Of a DNA stretch of 64,000 bases, positions 37,801 through 51,229 are shown one piece after another. The translations under genes and the position numbers were made by a program. The notes beneath the pieces are model-generated. The model searched no databases and was not told the origin of the DNA. It saw only the letters and a list, made by a program, of their open reading frames with translations. The stretch comes from Rotaria macrura. Taxonomy: Eukaryota > Rotifera > Eurotatoria > Philodinida > Philodinidae. Within the stretch, counting starts at the first letter, position 1. Every line of letters starts with the position of its first letter. The stretch spans positions 1-64,000 of the forward strand of contig OENT01000544.1 in NCBI GenBank assembly GCA_900239685.1. The letters are read 5' to 3'.

Positions 37801-40800
37801 AACAATAACAAGTACAGCTAATTCATTGATTGATCGCCGATTCTCCACAGCTCTTTGGGAACTTCTTTTTATCGTTCTATTCGGCCTAACACTATTCAGT
37901 ATCGCTTATTTTTGGTTTTCTTCATCGTCATTTTCGTTAACTTCGAGTAATCGAAATCGATCATTATCTTATGTAAAAAGTGAACATTCAATTGTTCCAA
38001 CAATATTGACACCGCCCACGTCTAGATTATTAATTGAGTCAATTTGTGTACACGATAGCGGTACAATTGTTAGTGTTGCTTATTCTGATGGTTCTATATG
38101 CATGTGGAATCCTCAAACAGGTGATATTCTTTTCACACAACACAGATCCTCGACAGACTCGAAAGAAAAACTCATCAGCCATGTTTGGTGTTCACTAATG
38201 ATTGATGAACATCGATGTTTACTTGGCTGTTCGAATGGCCAAATAGAAATTTATCCAAATCATTCATTATCAAAAAATTTGGTATTATGTAATAATGATA
38301 TTGGTGGTATAACACATCTTGTACGTGCAACATCATCACTGATAATAAGTACAACACGGCGTGGTTATTTAATTGCATTTGAATACATAAATGGTTTAAT
38401 AAAACAAATTTACATAAAACGATTACATCAATGGCCCATACGTATTTGTCGAATCGATTATAATTCATCACTCATATTCACTGGCAGTGATGATCATTCA
38501 ATCAAAGTTACAAATGTTCTAAATGGTTTGTGTTTGCATACTTTACAGAAACATCAATCACCTATTAATTGTATTGCACTTGATCCAGTAAGTTAAATGT
38601 TAAATAGAGCCTTCTCAAAAAGATAAACAGAACTACGGCGATCGAATAGTTTGCCTCTCATCTACGCATAACTTATTGATCCTATGACTCATCAAATTAG
38701 AAATTTAGTTATTCGAATGATTCATTAAACTATCGTTTTCTGCTTAACTAAATAGAGACGATGGATTTAATCGTAATTAATATTTGTTCGTATGAATATA
38801 ATTTATTTCTAATTGGAATGACAGATACTATTGTATTGATTTCATCATACTCTGTAATTCCTGAAACCTTCAAAAACGAGTCTTTAACGGAATACCAAAA
38901 ATCGAAGCACGGAAAATTTCACTGTGGAAACATTGGTCTGGACATCCAATAAAGATTTTCTATTGGCCATGTAGAAGGGTTTCTCACTAGTAAAAACGTT
39001 CTTAGAATCAACTACCCAATGTATGTACTGATCATAAAATTCAGGTGTTTAACCTTAAGGGGATAGTCGTCTTTTTGATAATTTTGATATGAGGTAGTAG
39101 AATTATGGTAACGAAAAGTTTTCTACAATTGATTAAAGTTGATGTTGATACTCAGATAATTAAGTGAGTGACTCAGATGTAGAGAATCGAAATGCATCTC
39201 ATGATAAATGAATCACATTTGAAAATACATGAGCTTAATTTCGACTGTACCTTCCGAATCATGATTAGATCACGTATATGTGTCTAGCGACAATGCATTA
39301 ACCTGAACTAAAACATCAGATTTTGTAGGATTCGATGCAATCATAAATTTTATTGTTAGATCTTGCGAATATTTCACAATCAAACAAGATCTTCTTTGAT
39401 TTTGCTATGCTACCTCACAATAAAGGAAAATCTTCGACAAATTTTATTGTGTGGATTGATCGGAAATTTCTTCTGAGGCTATGATAAATCTTACACTTTT
39501 CGACCGATTTCAGATACTCGTGTCACATATGGTATTTTGATTGTTTGCCCTAAATGGAGTGTGTGATTAAAGATTGCCTAAACTAATCGGGCAGCTCTCG
39601 AGTTCATATCCCAGATCGATACGAAACTTGGCAACATTTTTCTTTGAGATAAACTTTGACAAATTTTGTATAAATAGCATTTCAAGATCATTCATAGTGG
39701 TTCACGTTTTACGGCGTTCTGTCTGTAGTTCTTGAAATCCTTAGATTTTCCATGGATGAGAATCTCTATCGAGTTTGTGGGAAACGTTGTCGAGTTTCAT
39801 AATGATTACTGTTCACACTGATCGTTCTATTTGCTTGAATTTCACGAACACAAAATGGATAAATTCGAAAGAGTTTTTCTAATAGAGCTTCTTTTATTGA
39901 ACACAGATGCGTCCTTGAAACACGAAGAGCAATTAGACTAATATTTGAAGTCGATTTCCTTTTGGTTCGTTCCCCATAATTATCTTGTAACTAGGTGAAA
40001 AATACACGATGACAACAATTGTGGAAAAGGTGTCGCTAGAAACGCATAGTAATTTACGAATAATGCCGATGCTAAGATGATCTGAAAGTTCTCTATATCG
40101 GTCAAGATATTTGAAGCTTTAGTTTTTAATTTTCTAGCATTCTAATAACGTGACCGAAGAAAGTTATGAATTAATAGAATCAGAATAGAAGAGACAATTT
40201 CTTGATTCGTCAAGAGAAAGAATCTAGTGGGCAATAGGAATGAACATGATTAGTTTACCATATGTATGTTGTTTAAATCAGAGTAGAGATATGTACAACA
40301 AGAATTATTAAATAGACTATCAACTCTAAGACAAGATTTCTGTTCAATCGATGATATTCGTTGAGATGAAGATCAAAATCTTGAATTAAAGATCACATAA
40401 TAGACATCTAAGAGGTAATCATTGATTAGACAAAGGTTCATATAATGCTTCGCATGTATATTTCTTTAAAATGCATTCTTTTATCAACTACAGAAAAAAT
40501 ATACAATCAATGAATCATTGTTTGAGAATTTATGTTCTGCAGTTCGACCACACAAGCACGTTTATTTTTTCAATTTCTCTTGCTAAGAGAGGATCCAAAC
40601 TGATTCCATCCTTTCGGCTCTACATAGATTTCCGTGAGACTGACTAAATCTTAGACAGATTTTTATCCATAGCCTTCGAGTCAAGGTTTATGACCCATTT
40701 ACTGAATATGTGATCTATTTTGTCGTTGATGTTGATCTAAAAACTCAAATATTACAAATTTTCAATTTAAGATTTTATCCGAGGATAGATCCAATGATCA

Positions 40801-42044
40801 TTAGATTACGACGAACATTTCACTCAAAATACGTGATTCTTCTTTGAGATATTTGATTTTCTGCAACTTGGTTTTTATTCCTGATTTGTAACAAACATGG
40901 AATTTATATGATTACTCAACATCTCAAGATCAATAGCCTTGTATGATGGGAAATGTTCGTAGTACTCTAACAATCATTTTGGATCTATCCTCGAAAAAAA
41001 TCTTGAATTGAAAATTTGATTGTTTAGATCAATACCAACGAGAAAAAAAATCACATATTCTGCAAATTGGTCATCAATTTTGGCTCTAGGATCATGAGCA
41101 AAAATCTTTCTAAGATTTTGTCAGATTCACGGAAATCTATGTAGAGTCGAAGGGATGGAATCAGTTCGAGTGCTATCCTAATCAGTTTCTTTTGTTTTAA
41201 AATAAATTTCATCGGTGATGTTAAACAAAACCGTGATGATCTGAATAGTAGAATTTCGAATTTTTAGCTCTTTTGGTAGTTGACTAAATTTGCCTGTCTA
41301 CTCATTCAATTTCATGCTTCGTTAAGATTGATTTGTTCAAAAAATATCTACGAGTTCATCTTATTTAAAATTAACACCTTGAACTGCTTTGTGTATACTC
41401 GACAAAAAAAACATCAAAATGAGGTCGTCCTTGAATTTTCCACATCTACTTCTTCCTTTACTTGTTTTCAACTTGGCAAGGTTTTTTCTCTTATTCAAGG
41501 AATCCTTTTCGAGTTAATAAATATAAACTATTAATAATTATCTATTGAATAAATTTAGTATCATCCGACAACATTAATAAGTGGTTGTTTTAATGGAACA
41601 TTGTGTGTTTGGAAAGGAAATGATCTTATTCAAACCAATGCTAATGCCCATCCATTATCGATAGTAACTGATCTAAATTTTTGTGGTCATTCATCAAATA
41701 TAATAAGTCTCGGTACAGATAAACGTTTATGCATATGGACACAATCAAATTTACAGCTTCTTTATGAATTAAACGACATAACATCAAACTGTTTTACGAT
41801 CCATCGTACAAATTATTTGTTCTATACAAAACTAAATTCTCTTTATATATATGATACACTTAATCAAAGTAAAATATCAACAAGACAATTTATAATTCCA
41901 TTTCTTAACGATATTAATCGCGATGAGAACGAGATGAATATAGACAAAATAATCTATTCGTCTCAAACCGAAACATTAATATTACAAAATTCGGATATGA
42001 TCTATGCAATGCACTTACCACAACGTTTCTTTCTTGACCGGTGA
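31845..42044 (+). CDS. SCAP: SCAP, SREBP cleavage-activating protein (N-terminus not found)
   Basis: ER membrane sterol sensor that escorts SREBP to the Golgi. Six exons assigned: 31845-32048, 32114-32675, 34149-34820, 34886-35193, 37775-38587 and 41559-42044, totalling 1014 residues plus stop (human 1279). Exons 1-2 give the lumenal loop (YPLTYVQHIV, GCLFLSPLNLW, FGIPQEYFS). The sterol-sensing domain follows: YIYYS, VKSKWGLALAA, GGEVFPYLVIFIGLENLVVL, ESWTITKHL, VLSIDIRR. Then comes HWSTLFSFYNIS (second lumenal loop), a last membrane helix (FIVLFGLTLFSIAYFWF) and C-terminal WD repeats (SICMWNPQTGD, IFTGSDDHSIKV, LCVWKGN, LCIWTQSN). Tyr of the YIYFS site and Asp of SID-IRR, both needed for Insig binding in mammals, are present. 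The MELADL COPII-binding motif that should follow IDIRR is absent (FTVGVGKKKS instead). Introns are 65, 1473, 65, 2581 and 2971 bp. AATAAA at 42211. Confidence 0.93.
32785..32813. other. Perfect short hairpin in SCAP intron
   Basis: CGCTCAAC-CAGC-ATG-GCTG-AA-GTTGAGCG: an 8-bp plus 4-bp stem with only a 2-base bulge. It is G+C-richer than the surrounding intron. Role unknown; it could be a piece of a small mobile element or a structured RNA. Confidence 0.4.
40587..41180. mobile_element. Inverted-repeat element (MITE-like) in SCAP intron
   Basis: Left arm about 40587-40850; right arm about 40935-41180 in reverse complement. Matching blocks in order: AACTGATTCCATCC, CTCTACATAGATTTCCGTGA, GAATATGTGAT, GAGGATAGATCCAA and CGAACATTTC. 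Identity is about 75-80 percent by eye, so the element is old. No coding content. It accounts for some of the 2971-bp length of this intron. Confidence 0.65.
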
Positions 42045-42935
42045 TTCTCTTTTGATTGATTGATTCTTCTTTCTTTGTGATATTTATTTTTTAATTTTTA
42101 TTCGTAACTGAACAGATGTGTACAAAAAAAACAACAAACCTCCTTTTAAATATACGTAGATGCAAAAAGATTTGATTTTCTTTTTGCTATTGTGTTTTTC
42201 TTTAGTATGAAATAAAGACATTTTGTCTTATTGATACTTGATGGTCGTTATCGTAATATTTTAGATTGTATAAATCGATACGCACGTTGTTGTTGTTGTT
42301 GTTGTTATTTGCTGGCATCGTATTTGCTTGGTAATGCAACAATTAGAACAACATTCTATTAACGTATTGTTTTCCGTGTTACTTCGAATTTCGTAGTCTA
42401 TTGAAGAAAGAAGACTCGATTATGAAGATGGCAACTATCAAAGGTAAACATTGATTTCATTGATTTTTTCATCGACACATTTTCTTATTTGATGAGTCCG
42501 TCTTTCTGTATTTGTCATTCGTCATTCATCCACTTTTCCCCCATTACAACAGCAGTTGTGCTTATCGACGTTGCTGTCTTTCTCTCTGTGTATGTGTTTT
42601 TAGACTAGTTTGCGTGCTGCTGCTCTTATGTTGATGTGATGATTGTTTCCCTCCTGCACGTTCTTTCTCATTTCGGGTTGTGTTCTGTCTCGTCACGATA
42701 GACACCACATACATGCATCATATGATCCTACATTTTTTTCCTTTCTGCTTTTCCTTTCTTTCTCTCTCTCCCATATGATCTTCTCTTTTCTGGCGCACCA
42801 TTCCCGTTTTTTTTTCTATCGACAATAATAATAATGTTGTTGTTGATGGTGATGATATCCTTGTGCGCATTTATATGTATCGATGCATAAATAGAGATAT
42901 ATTTTATCTGTACATTTTAGTTTGTCGTTATTGGT
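42045..42935 (+). promoter_or_regulatory. SCAP 3' end and TLK leader
   Basis: The SCAP poly(A) signal is at 42211-42216. A GTT-repeat run lies at about 42288-42305. Near 42428 an ATG with GCAACTATCAAAG ends at a good donor (GTAAAC, 42444), and a good acceptor (ACATTTTAG) precedes 42921. This suggests a non-coding or short-ORF leader exon for TLK. Joined, they make a 12-codon upstream ORF whose stop (42941-42943) overlaps the proposed TLK start. Confidence 0.4.
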
Positions 42936-45900
42936 ATGACTAATCCCGAGTCCCACTATCCATTTGTTCATTGGCCAGCCAACTCAGCTTCTAATTTGAC
43001 TGGCACCTACAATAAAAATCAAGACGATTGTCAGATATTCCATCCGCCAACAACACTCAATATTCTGACATATTTTCAACAACGAGATCAAGCAATCACT
43101 CCTTATTCAATGTACGTATCAATGTTGTTTGCACCTGAGTTTTTCTTTAGTTTTCAAACCGAGCCTAGCACATGATAAAGAAAAAAGTTTATTCTGAGTA
43201 CATTTATACGTGTCTCTCTCAAATAATTTTTTTATTGGTCTATCAGAAAATAGAACACAAACAAATGATAAAAGCAAATATTTTTATTTCTCTATTCATT
43301 ATTAAAACTTCAAGCTTCGAATGATCTTTCAGTCTAAGATTTATCTAGACTGTTACTTTTCATGTTCGAAAAAGAAGAGCAAGTCGTAAAATAAACATTG
43401 AAGTTATTTCTTAAGGATTCCAAAAATGTGCTCCTGTTTTTGAAAAAACAACGGATTAATTTATTGATAGAAATTGATGATTCATGAAAATGACATTCGA
43501 AACGAATAGGTTTTGATCACTCGTGTTGTATTTTCCTATAGAGATAGTCATTTGAAATCGTCAAATGTTGCTGTAACTGGAATATCATCGTCATCATCGT
43601 GTTCATCGTATCCAAAACAAATATCATCCTCATCTCCTATTCCATTTCAACCGTATCTTATAACACCATATCAGACACAAAATACTCCACCTTATTCATC
43701 GTCAATGTCAAATTCAACAAATACGACACAAATCTCAACACCTCGTAAACGTAAACAACCTATGAATGATTCCTCATCATTTCTAACACCTTCGATACCA
43801 GCTAAACGATCAACTCCACTAACAATGTTTTTTCCAAAAGTGTCGCCGTTCGACGGTTCAGTTGTGATGCTTATTAACAATAGTAAAATGACTCAAACTG
43901 ATCCTTCATTCTCAATGTTTACATCTAGTCATCATCTTGATATTGAACAACAAAAAATAACAGCTGAAATTGATGAATTACGTCGTGCTAAATTAGATAC
44001 TCAACGTCAATATGAATCGACCGTTGAAACAATAAAACGTTGTCTTGTGATGACACGTTCATTACTTATCGAAAAATCTCAGCTAGAAAAAAAAGAAGCA
44101 CGCGAAAAGTCTATGGAAAATCGTTTACGTCTCGGTCAATTTGTAACGCAACGGCAAGGCACAACATTTGTTGAACAATGGGTTGACGGCTTTGACTTTT
44201 TGGATAAACAACGTGCACAAGAACAATTAGCTCGAGCAAAAGAAAATCTTGATCGTGAAAGAAAAAATTTAGCAAAAAAGAAAACATTTCTACAGCAACA
44301 ACAATTATTGATGGCTACGATAGCAGACGAAGCAATGGCTCTCAATAGTAATTCTAGTTCTCAAGATTTTAATAATCCGGTGTTTATGCCACCAACGAAA
44401 TCTAAACGAACAAATAAAACTTCAGCTGTCAAAACATTCACTAGGTAAAAATTAATTTATTTGATTTTTCAATCATAATTCATGGTTGATCGTACTAAGT
44501 CAGTGCTCTCAGTTAGTCGAATTTTCTATTGTAAATCTTATGAAAATGCTTCTTTCGATAATCACATAAAATTACCAACGAAATTCTTCTCATTTTCTAC
44601 TGTTGACTTACTTGACTGGAACAAAACATAGTGATGAGTTAAAGTTAGAGACACCACATCAACGCCCGTCTGGCTGATACATTTCGTAGCATGGTCTGTT
44701 TGGTTCACTGCCAAGGAATTTATTAGATATTCAACAGTGCTTTGCACTTAGTCTGACTTGACCAAAATACCCTGCGAATTATTGTCGAATGATTCAATTT
44801 ACAAAAAAATCTTTTGTTTCAGTCAACAAAAACTTCAGCCAACGTCCTCCTCATCATTCATCGTAACATTTAACAATAATCCGCTAATGGCTTCATCGTC
44901 TTTTATTGGACATCAACAAATTCAAACATTTTCTGATAATTCAAATGATGGTCATTATGTATATACAGGTGATAATAATCCACCGATTGACAGTGGAAAT
45001 TCATCGTCATCGTCGTCATCGCTCATTTCGAATCCTTCATCATCGATAATGACATTACAAGATTGGTATGAATATGATGAAGTACTTCGTCTCCGTCAGT
45101 TGACTCTTAAGCGTGAAGAATGTGATTTAGCACAAGACTTAGAAAAACTTGATCGTGAAAGGAACGTTCATATAAGAGAATTAAAACGTTTGTACAATGA
45201 AGATCATTCGCGGTTCAACAAAAACAATGTACTTAATGAACGATATTTATTATTGACGCTGATTGGCAAAGGTGGTTTCAGTGAAGTACATCGTGCATTC
45301 GATCTACGCGAACAACGTTATGTTGCTTGTAAAATTCATCAATTAAATAAAGAGTGGAAAGATGAAAAGAAAGTTAATTATATTAAACATGCCGTAAGAG
45401 AATATAATATACATAAACATTTAGAACACAAACGTGAGTTACATTTTAATATTTGACATCTTATTGAGAAAGATAAAAACAAATGAAAAATATCGATTTT
45501 CGTTTAGGCATTGTTAAATTATTTGACGTATTCGAAATCGATACGAATTCATTTTGTACAGTTTTGGAATATTGCGACGGAAATGATTTGGATTTTTTTC
45601 TTAAACAAAATAAAACAATTCCAGAAAAGGAAGCACGTTCCATCATTATGCAAACAATCAATGCATTGAAATATCTCAATTCAGCAGTGAAACCACCTGT
45701 GGTCTGTATCTTGTTTGATTGTTCGATGAAAAAAGACAAGAGAAACATGAAAACAAAACGAAACTAACGTCGCTATGTGACTTTATTTTTTAGATTCATT
45801 ATGATTTGAAGCCGGGCAATGTTCTTTTAGGACGAGGAAATAATAGTGGAGAAATAAAAATAACGGATTTTGGTTTATCGAAACAAATGCATGAAGATAC

Positions 45901-46445
45901 ATTTGATTCTGATGATGGAATGGATCTTACATCTCAAGGTAAATAGAAAACTTCAATGAACTAGTATTTCTCTAATGAACAATATTTGAATATCATAGGT
46001 GCCGGTACTTACTGGTATTTACCACCGGAAGTCTTTGTTCAAGGTCCTAATCCTCCTAAGATATCGTCGAAAGTGGATGTATGGAGTGTTGGCTGTGAGT
46101 TGTTTCAGCTAGTTAATTTCATTCATTTTGTTAATCGATTGTTTGTCTGTCTATGTTTCTATATTAGGCATTTTCTATCAATGTTTGTATGGTCGAAAAC
46201 CGTACGGTCATAATTTATCTCAAGCAGCTATATTAGAAAATCAAACGATTTTAAATGCTAAAGAAGTTCAGTTTCCTAATCGACCACAAGTATCGAATGA
46301 GGCGAAATGCTTCATTCGTCGTTGTTTAACTTATCAAGCACGTGATCGACCCGATGTTTTACAATTGAGTGACGATGAATATTTGAAGTCTTATCCAAAA
46401 CGTACAACAGCCACAACTTCTTCGGCTCTTTTTTGTCCTAAATAA
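42936..46445 (+). CDS. TLK: Tousled-like serine/threonine kinase
   Basis: Nuclear kinase that phosphorylates the histone chaperone ASF1 and supports chromatin assembly in S phase. Seven exons: 42936-43111, 43542-44444, 44823-45433, 45508-45701, 45794-45938, 45999-46094 and 46168-46445, totalling 800 residues. The N-terminal third is Ser/Thr/Pro-rich with KRKQP (possible NLS). A coiled-coil region follows, with the diagnostic [20 protein letters not shown] and the second block [20 protein letters not shown]-like (here [16 protein letters not shown]). Kinase domain about residues 501-780: GKGGFSEVH (P-loop), [10 protein letters not shown] (catalytic Lys), [22 protein letters not shown] (the TLK version of HRDLKPEN), [49 protein letters not shown]. 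All catalytic residues are present. The start is chosen as the first in-frame ATG of the exon; a further upstream exon is possible. Confidence 0.94.
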
Positions 46446-49400
46446 CTTTGTAAATTATAATCTTTGTTTCTCTACTTCTACTAGTAAACCAACAGTAAAT
46501 GACGGCCTCTTCTTCTTCTTCTTCGTTCACTCTCTTGTGAAATGAAATAAAAAAACAATCTGTGCATGAGAATAAAGAAAATGGAATAAAAATTACAATA
46601 ATACAGGTATATTCAGTGAGAAGAAAAATCTTTTCTATTTATGGCGAAACCAAGGACAATGTGAAGAGAAAGAAAAAACTTTACTCCCCGCTTCTATTCT
46701 TTAAATAAAATAGATACTAAAAGTCTACTGAGAAAAAGAAAACAAAATTTCAATATCTTCGTAAGAGTGAGAATTTCTCTGATATCGGCAAATATTTAAT
46801 TTCAATGGAATTCAAATCAGAGAGATAGGTTTTGAGTTTCATTATGACTTTGTTCTCTTAATATTGCAACGTAAACCTATGCCAGATTAATAGTGTAGAA
46901 TAAATGATTTTTTTTCTAATTGTCACACATTAATTATTCATTTATAAACGATGATGCGATTAAATTTATCTTGGCAGTCAACAAAACTGTATTGAAACCA
47001 AGGAGAAAAGAAGAATAGAAGATTTTTCGGGCATGAAGAAAGCAAGTTTCCGTTTTCAAATAGAAGGTCTACGTGGGCAACTCTTAGAAAATGATCTTGC
47101 CAATACCAATAGAAATTCGATCGCCCTCTATCTCTATTGTTTATCTTTTACCAAATCGAATATATTACAGTTATAAGGTAATCAATATCGATTTAAAATA
47201 GGAGAAATGATTAGTGTTTTTGTTAAATCGTTCTTTATCGGAACGAAGTAAATAGAGATGCGTGATTCTCACTGTCTACAAGAAGAAATAGACACTAAAT
47301 CAGAACTTCAATACGAGATTTTTCTAGAAAATTTCCTCTGAATCATTTTCAACAAGATTTTTTTATAAAATCCAAATAGCTCATCAGATTTAGACGGTCA
47401 CGTTTTCGTCAAAAAACGCACAATAGAATGTGAATAACTCTAGATTGATCTATTATTTTAACATAAAACCTGTATAGATAATTGAACTTTAGTTAACAAT
47501 TCTAGTGCACAACTGAATGTAAAGATTCGAAAATTTTGATATTAGACTACGTTTTCTGTCATAGACACTTGATGGGAAGATCTGGGAAAGGTTGTTAGAA
47601 GAATCTGCTATTAGAAATCCAAGATTTTCTTCTTTGCTTTTTTCTCCTAAAGTGAAACCCACACATGTCTATCCAGTTCCTATCACAAATTCTTTCAAAA
47701 ATATTTATGTTTCTTTTAATTTGAAATGAATATCATCCAGTATCAGTGTAATCGATCACTATGCGTTTTTTCTCGAATAATTTCGATCGATGTTACCATT
47801 AGATCATATGTGAAAAATTTCCATTGCTTATGTTATGCTTCATTGAGATCTTTGAAGATCAAGGGTAGAAGCGACAATGTGTTGTGAGATTTTACTAATA
47901 TACATTGTCGTCGACAGATCTTTAAGAATAGCTGTATACATTTATATTTATCTGTGATTCCAATGTTTTCAAGCGACATTGAATCTCATGTATTCTACGG
48001 AGAGACAAACAGCAGCTGACTATTTTGTTTGTAATTCAATATCTAATGTAAAATTCCATTACCGTCAAGATAAGAAACCATCATTCTACTTCTGCTAGAT
48101 GTCATGTCTCGACGAATGTCAGAATCTTTCGTATACAGAGTTTGACCCAACCTTACTGAGACAACTCATGTTTTTGAAGATACTGTTTTCAGCAAACTCT
48201 CAATGAACTAATAGTTTCGTGAATGCTCACAACATTTTTCTTAACATCAACAAATACGATCAGAAAATCGCTCAGTTTTCTAACAATGCCTATCATATGA
48301 ATGAGATTTATGTAAATTATTGATTGATCTATATTAATTAGTTTGATTTGATAATTAAAAGAATACTATTTCTATTGAATGATTCGACCATAGAACTCTA
48401 AAACATATCTAAAATTACATTTTATTGCTCATTAATAATACCATAGTCACGATTTCGCCTCGAAAGCTTTCTTTTATATCCTGTTTCATAGTTTTATCAT
48501 AAAAACCGATGATAACTAGACGTTTCATCATATGTTTTCATAGATCGAACAGTTGAACCGAAAACATGAGCTAATTCAATCGAAATTTGAATAAAACAGT
48601 GAAGAGTGATCAATAACAGTGCTCAGTTTAAAGAACAACATAAACTTTTGTTCTTCATCAATCATAGAATACTTGTCGGAACATATGCTAACTGTAGACT
48701 ATTGATAAACGTAAAAATTTTAACAGAATCACAGCTGTAAATTATTTTCTGGTGAAACACTCAACCACGAGGGTTATTATCAACATGTTACTATGATTTG
48801 CTCAACCAGTAAACATATAGCGTTTTATGTTTGATTAAAATTTTCCTATGAAATCTGATTAGAAAACACAAGCAACCGCCAAGCTGCTAGAAATCTGAAA
48901 GTATTGGCACGAGATCAATCGTGATATAAACGTATGCGTTTTGAAATATTTCTATTTTAAAGATAAATCTCAATAGTTTCGATTCTTTGTGGTTCTTCGA
49001 TCACAGATAAGGATTTCAGAAAGATATTCATCACTCGAGTGCGGACAAGAAAAATCATAAGAGCTATTCAACCGTTTGTAATAAACGATCTCATATTTAT
49101 TGTCTCAAGTGAAAAACGATGAAATTTATTTACAAATTCATGTTTCAAAAGTTATAAGCTGATTTATTAGGATTGTTCAATATTAATTTTAGTGTTAATC
49201 ATCAGATAATCTAAAAGTAACCCAAATAAAAATGTTTCTCGAATTTTTCTTTAGATAAATCTATCTAGCAGATAATAGATTGATTAATCATTCGAGTGTT
49301 TTCTTCATTGCTTCATATTAAATCATGAAAAGTGTTTCATCAATTAAGCAACCAACTGGTTTCACGTCAAAATAATTAAACACGCCATTCATGCTTGTCA

Positions 49401-51229
49401 ATATTCTTCGAAACTATATCATCGAAAATATCTTGTGCGGATATCGAAGTCGTTTCATCAATAATGATTTGCATAACATTATATGGCCTGTTAAATATTG
49501 CGTAGTTGTGTTTCACTTTCTATGACTAAGTTATACTTCTGATTTGTTTCAGATTAAAAGAAATACGCAATAGTTACTAGGAATTCGTAACTGATATTGT
49601 GAGTTATTAAGGAATTCACGCATAATTATAATCTTACACTAATAAATAATAGTCAACAACTGTCAATGGAACACTAGTGGATATTTTCTGTTTCAACAGT
49701 CTATTATATTGTTAGTTGTCGAAACAGTAGCTATGATATGATAAGCCGGCATGAAAAGAAATTTAAAACAATAGACGTACATTTATTCAGACAATAGAAA
49801 GAAGCACAGTTTTCGACATCAATCAGACATCATCATTGGTTCTAATCAGCTAAGATAAACACAGTTACTACTTAGTTTTCTTTCCATTGGGAACATTGTA
49901 ACAACGAAGAAAAGACGATGCGAAGTTCAAAATGAAGAAGACGATAAAATAAGAATTACAGTCATTGTGAAGCACTAGCGTTGGTGATCACGTCTTTTTA
50001 ACGTCGAAAGCTTTCTTTCTATTCTGTGAACAAAAGTATATCTGTTTTTGTCAAATGAAATCATTCTAATCTTGTTAGTGTATTACTATTGTGAATTTGT
50101 TCCCCAGAAGATGAATCATCAGAAATAACAGTAGAAGAAATATTTCAAGCAATAAAAATATTGTTCGATAGTGTGTTGAATTAGCGATTCACTAAGAAAG
50201 TTAACACTGACCAAAATACTTCTTGAGAAAACCAATATTCGATAGTTTTAAGTAAGAATAAATTCGATGAATACTGAACATTTTGAAAATTTGATAAGGG
50301 GATTTTTCGTACAGTGATGTTGACTAGATGCGATTCTTTTTAGAATCAATAATTGATGTTTGAATACCATGGCTTGTATAGATTAGAACTGATTTAGAAT
50401 TGCAAACATAAATCGGTTCTTCAAATATATAATTGGAAGAAAATCCTTGAGAAATTTATGTTAGTTTGTTTGTGCCCAAGAACAAACGGGGAAATCATAA
50501 GAAGAAAACATATTTCATAAATAACAATTCTCATAATAATATTCTAATCGGTTTTTGAAGATTTCTTAAATACCTACGTAAACACAAAAGAATTCATGAA
50601 ATATGCGATGTAATCATTCGAACTTCATTGTTCTTGATAGAAAAGTTTACTGTAATGATATGTCATGCAACTTCAATTGAGATATCGACTCAAATTTTCC
50701 TTTCAAAGCACTTATCAAATAAATTTCAGTCTCATCTTAACATCACCTTGCACGCGTGTATGTGAACTTTTTTATTAGAATACACAGCACTGCTAGAATG
50801 CTAGTGCACTTAAACTTTCATAAGATCTAATGAATACGTCTGATTAAAGGTGATTTGGAAAGAGGCTAGAATTACAGTAGAAAAAGGTGTTGTTCAATTC
50901 AACTTGTGAAACAGATCAAGTCTTAGAGGATCAAAAGCATTCAATTCAAAGTTCTTGTTACTATTCCAACTGATTAATATGACACATGGTATTCTGTACA
51001 CCAATAGTAATCATTTTGAACTTCGGATAGATGCTGAACTTGCTAGGGCATTGACATCAGAACTCGATCGAGTTCTGCTAATGAGAAAGAACGAAAAATG
51101 AATTCAGTAAATATAGCCCATCGAAGTATGTGATACTTTTCCATAGATATTGTTCAAAATCCGAAGAAGTATTTCAATGTGAAATCCTATTAACACTATA
51201 AACGTATGATATGAAATAGACGTAAGCGA
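46446..51229. other. Intergenic, no gene seen
   Basis: TLK poly(A) signal AATAAA at 46546-46551, preceded by a short TTC microsatellite (46509-46524). The remaining 4.6 kb is AT-rich with no open frame above 60 residues, which is unusually stop-dense, and no recognised repeat. Confidence 0.5.
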
